From Methanomethylicus sp964513415 (lineage in GTDB: Archaea; Thermoproteota; Methanomethylicia; Methanomethylicales; Methanomethylicaceae), in the NCBI GenBank assembly GCA_964513415.1, contig CAZEMX010000068.1, positions 1-10,124 of the forward strand: a stretch of 10,124 bases of DNA, in the 5' to 3' direction. The position numbers and the translations under genes were made by a program. Under the pieces are notes generated by a model. The model saw only the letters and a list, made by a program, of their open reading frames with translations. It was not told where the DNA came from and did no database searches. This document shows positions 5,552 through 10,124 of this stretch, one piece after another (position 1 is the first letter of the stretch; each line of letters starts with the position of its first letter).

Positions 5552-7045
5552 ATGGAACTTTATGATCTGATAGTGATTGGGAGCGGGTCCGGGCTTGACG
5601 TGGCGGTCGCCGCCTCCAACTTTGGCAAGAAGGTAGCAATCATTGAGAAGGGCGCCTTAGGCGGGACATGCCTGAACAAGGGGTGCATACCGTCGAAGAT
5701 GCTCATACACAGCGCAGATGTTGCCGAGTCCATCAAAAGGGCTGAGCTCTTCGGCATCAAGACCAGTGGCTTCGCCGTCAACTTCGATTCACTTGTCAAG
5801 AGGGTGACCGACGAGGTTGATGGCGAGTCTGCCAGGATCGAGGCTGCACTCCAGCACTCGTCGAACCCCGTGCTCTACAAGGGGCAGTGCCGGTTCACGG
5901 CACCAAGGACAGTTGAGGTCGCCGGACAGACGCTAGCCGCAGAGAAGGTGCTCATAGCCGCGGGCAGCCGTCCCAACATCCCACAGATAAAGGGGCTGGC
6001 TGGAGCCGGCTTCATGACGAGCGATGATGCTCTGCGCCTGAACCGCCAGCCCGCCTCATTGGCGATCTTGGGCGGAGGCTACATCGCTGCAGAGCTTGCC
6101 CACTTCTATGGGTCGCTTGGCACAAAGGTCACCATCGTGCAGCGTGGAGGTCTCCTTATACCGTCCGAAGACGAGGAGGTGTCCCAGCATTTCACGCACA
6201 TAATGGGTGAGAAATATCGCGTCTATACGCGATCGGAGGCAGTCGAGGTATCCCGTTCCAACGGCGTATATTCGGTCACGATTGAGAATACCCAAACAAG
6301 GGCGCGAAGCGTCATCAACTCTGATGCGTTGCTGGTCGCCGTTGGAAGGGTGCCCAACTCTGATCTTCTGGACCTTCAGAACGCCGGCGTGAGGGTCGAC
6401 TCTAGGGGATATATCATAACGGATGATTATCTCGAGACCACCTCTCCGGGGACCTTTGCCTTGGGGGATATAATCGGGCGGTTCCCGTTCAAGCACGCCG
6501 CGAACCATGAATCCGATTATGCACTGCAGAACATTCTGGCGCCGGAGCAGAAGATGGCCGTGGACTATTACGCCATGCCGCATGCAATCTTTGCATCCCC
6601 CCAGATCGCTGGCGTTGGAAAGACGGAGCGGCAGCTGAAAGAGGAGGGCGCGAGATACGTCGTTGCCAAATGGAACTACATCGACTCTGGCATGGGGCTG
6701 GCTATTGAAGACAGGACCGGCTTCGTGAAGTTCCTCTTGGATCCGACAAGCCTCGTAATACTGGGTTGCCATATCATGGGAACTGACGCCGCCTCCATAA
6801 TCCACGAGGTCATAGTAGCCATGCGCTGCGGTCACGGATCTATAATGAACATACTTGGTGCCATTCACATACATCCCGCTCTACCTGAGGTCATAAGGCG
6901 CGCTGCTTCAAACTTCAGGGCGCTGCAGCATGAGCACAATGGCGAAAGCCATGAGCATGAGCATGAGCATGAGCATGAGCCAGCACATCAACACGAACAC
7001 ACGCACGACGGTGGAGGCACGGCGCCGGATCCAAACACGCCGTGA
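5552..7045 (+). CDS. Mycothione-reductase/dihydrolipoamide-dehydrogenase-like flavoprotein with His-rich tail
   Basis: A 497-residue class I pyridine nucleotide-disulfide oxidoreductase: FAD domain, redox disulfide, NAD(P) domain and dimerisation domain. The active-site disulfide is Cys40/Cys45 in GGTCLNKGCIPSK (37-49). GGGYIAAE (174-181) is the second Rossmann motif, FALGDI the second FAD contact, and HIHPALPEV (439-447) supplies the His441/Glu446 catalytic pair. The first FAD motif is GSGSGL (10-15), with Leu at the last glycine position. That motif, GGGYIAAE and IHPALPEV recall mycothione reductase more than classic lipoamide dehydrogenase (from memory, not alignment). The substrate is therefore open: dihydrolipoamide, another low-molecular-weight disulfide, or a metal ion. 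Residues 460-485 contain 11 histidines, a likely metal-binding tail, followed by a Gly/Pro-rich end. It is the second gene after the Rieske protein, 26 bases apart, with its own GGAGG site. No 2-oxoacid dehydrogenase genes are adjacent. Confidence 0.88.
   Translation: MELYDLIVIGSGSGLDVAVAASNFGKKVAIIEKGALGGTCLNKGCIPSKMLIHSADVAESIKRAELFGIKTSGFAVNFDSLVKRVTDEVDGESARIEAALQHSSNPVLYKGQCRFTAPRTVEVAGQTLAAEKVLIAAGSRPNIPQIKGLAGAGFMTSDDALRLNRQPASLAILGGGYIAAELAHFYGSLGTKVTIVQRGGLLIPSEDEEVSQHFTHIMGEKYRVYTRSEAVEVSRSNGVYSVTIENTQTRARSVINSDALLVAVGRVPNSDLLDLQNAGVRVDSRGYIITDDYLETTSPGTFALGDIIGRFPFKHAANHESDYALQNILAPEQKMAVDYYAMPHAIFASPQIAGVGKTERQLKEEGARYVVAKWNYIDSGMGLAIEDRTGFVKFLLDPTSLVILGCHIMGTDAASIIHEVIVAMRCGHGSIMNILGAIHIHPALPEVIRRAASNFRALQHEHNGESHEHEHEHEHEPAHQHEHTHDGGGTAPDPNTP
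6950..6979 (+). repeat. Five perfect tandem CATGAG hexamers inside the His-rich tail
   Basis: The hexamer CATGAG occurs five times in a row without a mismatch, encoding (His-Glu)x5 near the C-terminus of the disulfide reductase. It lies within a longer His-rich stretch (6929-7006) whose other codons vary (CAC as well as CAT, GAA as well as GAG). Because the unit is 6 bases, gain or loss of copies by slippage would keep the frame and only change tail length. Confidence 0.9.
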
Positions 7046-7057
7046 GCTGTCCCTACG

Positions 7058-7804
7058 CTAATTCATCCTCTGGAACGCTATCGTCCCGATCGCAACCAAA
7101 ACTGCAACGAACGCGGCGGCGACCCCCACATCAAAGATGATTGGAAACGCATTCAGGTTAAGGAGGGCGCCCCGCATACCATCAACCGCGTAGGTGAGTG
7201 GGTTGAGGTAGGTTATTCCTTTCAGCCACAACGGCAGGCTGTCTATCGGATAGAGCGCGCCGCTGAGGAAGAAGAGCGGCATGACTACAAAAGACTGTAT
7301 GAGCCCAAAGCCCTCGAAGCTGGACATCTGCGCCCCTATCGCCAGGCCGAGGCTCGTGGCCCCTGCCGCTATAAGCACGATGAAGACCGCAATGATCCCC
7401 AGCCCGAAGAGCGTGTAGCTGACGCCGAATAACGGGCCAAGCGCGATCAGTATCGCTGACTGTATGAGCGCATCCGTGCATCCTCCGAGCATCTTCCCTG
7501 CGAAGAGGGTCGTTCTGGAGAGCGGCGCGACAAGGACCTCCTTGAAGAAATCGATCTTCTTGTCCCAGACTATGTACATCCCAAAGAATATCGACGAGAA
7601 GAGGGTCGTCATCATTATTACGCCAGGGAATATGAACGACTGGTAATCCGCCCCTCCGAACGATATCGACGCGCCCAGCCCCCCGCCGAAGGCGATTAGC
7701 CAGATCAGCGGATTCACTACCGACGACACGATGCGTGACCTCTCCCTGAAGAAGACCTTGACCTCCCTATACCACAGTGCATACAAGCCCAACAGCTCGC
7801 TCAT
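7058..7804 (-). CDS. ABC-2 type exporter permease
   Basis: A 248-residue integral membrane protein of the ABC-2 (DrrB/NodJ-like) permease family, which forms the transport channel with the ATPase encoded just upstream. It has about six hydrophobic segments: one near residues 27-47 (NPLIWLIAFGGGLG), one around FIFPGVIMMTTLF, two in the middle (ALIQSAILIALGPLFG and LGIIAVFIVLIAAG), one at FVVMPLFFLSGALYP, and a last one near the end (VGVAAAFVAVLVAIG). The family-typical segments FPG near the second helix, FFLSGALYPIDSLP, and LNPLTYAVDGMRG before the last helix are all present. The ATG at 7804 overlaps the ATPase stop (ATGA), so translation is coupled; GGGGGA lies about 8 bases upstream. An in-frame ATG at 7837 is rejected because it lies inside the ATPase gene. 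The cargo cannot be told from sequence; lipids, drugs and polysaccharides are all known for this family. Confidence 0.9.
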   Translation of the reverse strand: MSELLGLYALWYREVKVFFRERSRIVSSVVNPLIWLIAFGGGLGASISFGGADYQSFIFPGVIMMTTLFSSIFFGMYIVWDKKIDFFKEVLVAPLSRTTLFAGKMLGGCTDALIQSAILIALGPLFGVSYTLFGLGIIAVFIVLIAAGATSLGLAIGAQMSSFEGFGLIQSFVVMPLFFLSGALYPIDSLPLWLKGITYLNPLTYAVDGMRGALLNLNAFPIIFDVGVAAAFVAVLVAIGTIAFQRMN

Positions 7805-8760
7805 CTGCCGTCCCCCATGACGAACTTCTCCGCCCACCCCTCGGCCGACTCTGCCCTTATCTCCTTCCCGGTGAGCTGCAAGAAGACATCATTCAGCGTC
7901 GGCTCCCTCAGCTCGACATGGGTGGCCTCCCCCAAGAGGCCGAGGATCTCCTGTATGTGCGCCCCCGCGTCAGATAGCACGATGCTCACGTTGCCGTCGT
8001 TCACATCGACCCTGCTTACATACGGGAGCCTCCTTATGCTCTCCAGCCGGGGCTCCTTGACCTTTGCGATTATCATACTATTGCCTATCTTCATCTTGAG
8101 GCTTGCAGGGGAATCCAGGGCGATAATCCTCCCGTGGTCGATTATTGCCACCCTGTCGCAGAGGGCATCCGCCTCCTCCATGTAATGCGTCGTGATTATG
8201 ACCGTGACCTTCTCTCTCTTGGCAAGCCCCTCGATGTATCCCCATATGTGCTCCCTGGTCTGGGGATCGAGCCCAAGGGTGGGCTCATCAAGGAGTAGGA
8301 TCTTTGGCTTATGCAGTAGCCCCCTAGCGAGCTCCAGCCTCCTCCTCATGCCCCCGGAATAAGTCTTGACCTTGTCGCTCGCCCTCTCCTGCAGATCAAC
8401 CAGCTCTAATACCTCGTCTATCCGCCTCCGCCTCCCCTCCTTCGGTACGCCATACATGAGCGCATGCAGGTAGAGGTTCTCGCGGCCCGTTAGAATGTCA
8501 TCCGAGCTCGGCGCCTGGAATACCATGCCTATCGACTTCCTGACGCTACCCGGTTGCTTAGTTATGCTGAACCCGTTCAGGGTCGCCTCCCCCTCTGTCG
8601 GTCTCAGCAGGGTGGCGAACATGGACAGGAGCGTCGTCTTCCCCGCGCCGTTCGGACCGAGCAGCCCAAATATCTCCCCCTCCTCTATCTCCAGGTCGAC
8701 CTGGTCCACCGCCTTCAAGCTCCTGTAGGTCTTGGTTAAACCATGCGCTCGGATCATCAT
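7801..8760 (-). CDS. ABC exporter ATP-binding protein, DrrA-like
   Basis: A 319-residue ATPase of the DrrA/NodI/CcmA-like ABC-2 exporter class that powers the permease encoded next. Visible are the A-loop region (KTYRSLKAVD), Walker A GPNGAGKT (35-42), Q-loop GMVFQAP, ABC signature YSGGMRRRLELARG with SGGM at 135-138, Walker B LLLDEPTLGLDP (Asp158, Glu159) and switch His192 in TTHYMEEAD. All catalytic residues are present. The roughly 100-residue C-terminal extension, ending in LNDVFLQLTG, is typical of the DrrA type, where it contacts the permease. A further 22 in-frame upstream residues (from 8826) are rejected because a TATA-like box (8802-8810) lies inside that extension. M2 (8757) is an equally possible start. 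It forms an operon with the permease and diverges from the LuxE-like gene. Confidence 0.92.
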   Translation of the reverse strand: MMIRAHGLTKTYRSLKAVDQVDLEIEEGEIFGLLGPNGAGKTTLLSMFATLLRPTEGEATLNGFSITKQPGSVRKSIGMVFQAPSSDDILTGRENLYLHALMYGVPKEGRRRRIDEVLELVDLQERASDKVKTYSGGMRRRLELARGLLHKPKILLLDEPTLGLDPQTREHIWGYIEGLAKREKVTVIITTHYMEEADALCDRVAIIDHGRIIALDSPASLKMKIGNSMIIAKVKEPRLESIRRLPYVSRVDVNDGNVSIVLSDAGAHIQEILGLLGEATHVELREPTLNDVFLQLTGKEIRAESAEGWAEKFVMGDGR

Positions 8761-8801
8761 TCCAGCAACCCGCCAAACCTGAAGACTTGAACTATCGCCC
8801 C

Positions 8802-8810
8802 AATTATAAA
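8802..8810 (-). promoter_or_regulatory. TATA-like box for the ABC exporter operon
   Basis: The minus strand reads TTTATAATT, close to the archaeal TATA consensus, centred about 46 bases before the ATG at 8760. Transcription starting about 25 bases downstream would leave a leader of about 20 bases. Promoter role is inferred from composition and spacing. Confidence 0.5.
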
Positions 8811-8849
8811 TCTTGGCTGCGCACATACCGCCAGCGGATGACTGCCCTG

Positions 8850-8878
8850 CCGGCTATGGAAACGGCCCCCTTAGCCGG
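8850..8878. promoter_or_regulatory. Interrupted palindrome in the divergent ABC/LuxE-like promoter region
   Basis: CCGGCTA (8850-8856) and TAGCCGG (8872-8878) are perfect 7-base inverted repeats separated by 15 bases, roughly two helical turns centre to centre (22 bases). They lie between the ABC promoter (8802-8810) and the TATA-like box of the LuxE-like gene (8893-8899). This could be an operator for a dimeric regulator controlling both directions, or a chance repeat. No regulator gene is seen in the window. Confidence 0.3.
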
Positions 8879-8892
8879 TCCGACACTTACTC

Positions 8893-8899
8893 TTTTTAA
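8893..8899 (+). promoter_or_regulatory. TATA-like box for the LuxE-like gene
   Basis: TTTTTAA precedes the ATG at 8940 by about 44 bases, predicting a transcription start near 8920 and a leader of about 20 bases. A second AT-rich candidate, ATACATATG (8908-8915), would give a leaderless start at 8940. Either supports 8940 over the in-frame ATG at 8913. No clear ribosome-binding site is visible. Confidence 0.35.
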
Positions 8900-8939
8900 C
8901 CTCCGGATACATATGCTTAGTTCGTTTTGGTGCTTACCA

Positions 8940-10124
8940 ATGAACGCCTCTGAAATCTTCGATGTTGCCTCAAAGAGCAGGATGCACGCGGAGCCGTACG
9001 TCAGGAAGGTCTGGGACCTCATTAACGACAACACTCTGTTCAGCAAGTCCCCTGATTACCTGGTATCACTCAGACGTTCACTGTTGAGGGACGCGCTCGC
9101 CTTCTTCGGCGAGAGGAGCGCGTACTACCGGAACCTCTACGACCGTCTTCACATCACTCCGAGGAACGCCGACTTCCCAGACCTGGCAAAGCTTGCAATA
9201 CCCTCGGATATGCTCCGGGGCGACGGGCACAAGGCCTTTCTTATAGATGGCGTCGAGGGCGGAGGGGAGTACTTCCAGTCCAGCGGGACAACAGGGAAGG
9301 ATCCAGTGAAGGTATACCGGAGCCCACTTGATCTCGCCATAATGATAAAGGCTAACACGGCGCTCTTCGAGCATGTATACGGTAGCATGCTGAGCGAGGG
9401 GAAGGGCATCGCGCTCTTCATGGCCGCGCCTGAACTGAGATACAAGCTCAGCTTCGTTGCGTTCGTCCATCTCACCCTCGAGTGCAAGAACATCGAGCTG
9501 CTTTACGGGATGAACCTCGTGGAAGGCGAGAATCCTGGCACGCAGTGGCAGAAGCTCGTGCCAAACAAGGAGAACCTTTTGAAATTCCTGAAGAGCAAAG
9601 CCGAGCCCAAGCTCCTCTTCACGGCTCCAGCCGGCGTATTCATGCTGGCGCAGCGGTTCGACCAGATGAACCTGCTCAGCAAGATCGCCTACAAGCTCGT
9701 GACCGGCACTCCTCCGATCAACTTGGGGAGGGGCGGGATCGTGGTTACGGGTGGCGGATCGAAGGGCTATACCCTCCCCCCCTACAACGAGATCGTCAAC
9801 CTCTCAAGGAAGTACATCGTATCAAAAGACGGTGAGGGGGACGACATCCCTGTGCCATTCATGGACGTGCTGGGGATGACCGAGACGCTGACCGCATTCA
9901 TAGATCGGTACGAGAGCTTCGACAAGGTACCGCATCCGCTATCGCAGGCGTTCCTGCTGAACCCGAAGACCTTCGAGTACATGGACGAGGACGGGAAGGA
10001 GGGCGTCCTCGGAATATTCAACCCATTCGTAACGTCTTGGTTAGAGATCTTCTATCCTGGCGACTTGATGCTCTCGAAGCCAACGCCGGGATACTATGGC
10101 AAGTCCTACCAGTACATCCGAAGG
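8940..10124 (+). CDS. LuxE/acyl-protein synthetase-like adenylate-forming ligase (3' end outside window)
   Basis: An open frame from the ATG at 8940 (MNASEIFDVASK) runs 395 codons to the window edge with no stop. It looks like the LuxE (long-chain acyl-protein synthetase) branch of adenylate-forming enzymes, which activates a carboxylic acid with ATP and transfers the acyl group. Seen directly: the phosphate loop YFQSSGTTGKDP (SSGTTG at 114-119), VVTGGGSKGY (268-277; LuxE proteins carry a comparable GGGWK), and LGMTE (311-315), the adenylate-binding segment. The N-terminal region with paired aromatic residues (SAYYRNLY) also fits LuxE. The visible part has one cysteine (in TLECKN) and nothing resembling the C-terminal acyl-accepting Cys of bacterial LuxE, but the C-terminus is cut off. 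A phenylacetate-CoA ligase-like (PaaK) enzyme is the main alternative. An in-frame ATG at 8913 would add nine residues. Confidence 0.75.
   Translation, partial: MNASEIFDVASKSRMHAEPYVRKVWDLINDNTLFSKSPDYLVSLRRSLLRDALAFFGERSAYYRNLYDRLHITPRNADFPDLAKLAIPSDMLRGDGHKAFLIDGVEGGGEYFQSSGTTGKDPVKVYRSPLDLAIMIKANTALFEHVYGSMLSEGKGIALFMAAPELRYKLSFVAFVHLTLECKNIELLYGMNLVEGENPGTQWQKLVPNKENLLKFLKSKAEPKLLFTAPAGVFMLAQRFDQMNLLSKIAYKLVTGTPPINLGRGGIVVTGGGSKGYTLPPYNEIVNLSRKYIVSKDGEGDDIPVPFMDVLGMTETLTAFIDRYESFDKVPHPLSQAFLLNPKTFEYMDEDGKEGVLGIFNPFVTSWLEIFYPGDLMLSKPTPGYYGKSYQYIRR

Noticed and set aside
6056..6874. 272-codon ORF on the minus strand
   Set aside because: It lies wholly antisense to the disulfide reductase, whose motifs are conserved along its length. 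The antisense translation shows no recognisable domain and is a GC-rich coding shadow.
8804..9470. Minus-strand ORFs across the ABC/LuxE intergenic region and the LuxE-like gene
   Set aside because: They are antisense to the plus-strand LuxE-like frame, which carries SSGTTG and LGMTE motifs and runs open to the window edge.
1..10124. CRISPR arrays, tRNA or rRNA genes
   Set aside because: I saw no regularly spaced direct repeats, no clover-leaf candidates and no conserved rRNA segments. The only tandem repeat is the CATGAG run within a coding region.

Overview
The window reads as archaeal chromosome. Codon use is rich in AGG and ATA. Several genes have an A/T-rich TATA-like box about 25-35 bases upstream of the chosen start, often with little or no leader. 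The gene set (an Lhr-type DEVH helicase, a TIGR00725/LOG-like protein, a Rieske ferredoxin, and a DrrA-type ABC ATPase with its permease) also fits an archaeon. GC content is high through most of the window but clearly lower in roughly the first 450 bases. I cannot name the lineage. A member of the Thermoproteota (Nitrososphaeria/Bathyarchaeia-like) is an inference from overall flavour only.

Layout. 1-561: an AT-richer, poorly coding stretch. It holds a GC-rich hairpin resembling the right end of an IS200/IS605-type (tnpB) element, an N-terminally truncated thioredoxin/TlpA-like relict, and a doubtful small membrane ORF. 562-3429 (-): a large Lhr-family helicase. 3550-4128 (+): a TIGR00725/LOG-like nucleotide-binding protein, divergent from the helicase. 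4148-5086 (-): thioredoxin reductase, convergent with the LOG-like gene. 5184-7045 (+): a two-gene operon of a small Rieske [2Fe-2S] protein and a pyridine nucleotide-disulfide oxidoreductase that looks more like mycothione reductase than classic lipoamide dehydrogenase and ends in a histidine-rich tail. 7058-8760 (-): an ABC-2 exporter, ATPase then permease with an ATGA overlap. 8940 to the edge (+): a LuxE/acyl-protein-synthetase-like adenylating enzyme, divergent from the exporter and cut by the window end.

How the parts may work together. The centre (trxB, Rieske, disulfide oxidoreductase) is a thiol/disulfide and electron-transfer cluster. trxB and the Rieske gene share a 97-base divergent promoter region. 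The broken thioredoxin-like fragment at the left may be a remnant of related redox functions, but it lies 4 kb away, so this is speculative. The exporter and the LuxE-like gene share a 179-base divergent region and might be co-regulated, for example in lipid or acyl-compound handling. That link is inference from position only.

The most unusual features are the His-rich, hexanucleotide-repeat-encoded tail on the disulfide reductase, the mycothione-reductase-like signature in an apparent archaeon, the LuxE-like gene, and the likely IS605-end/relict-gene junction at the left edge.
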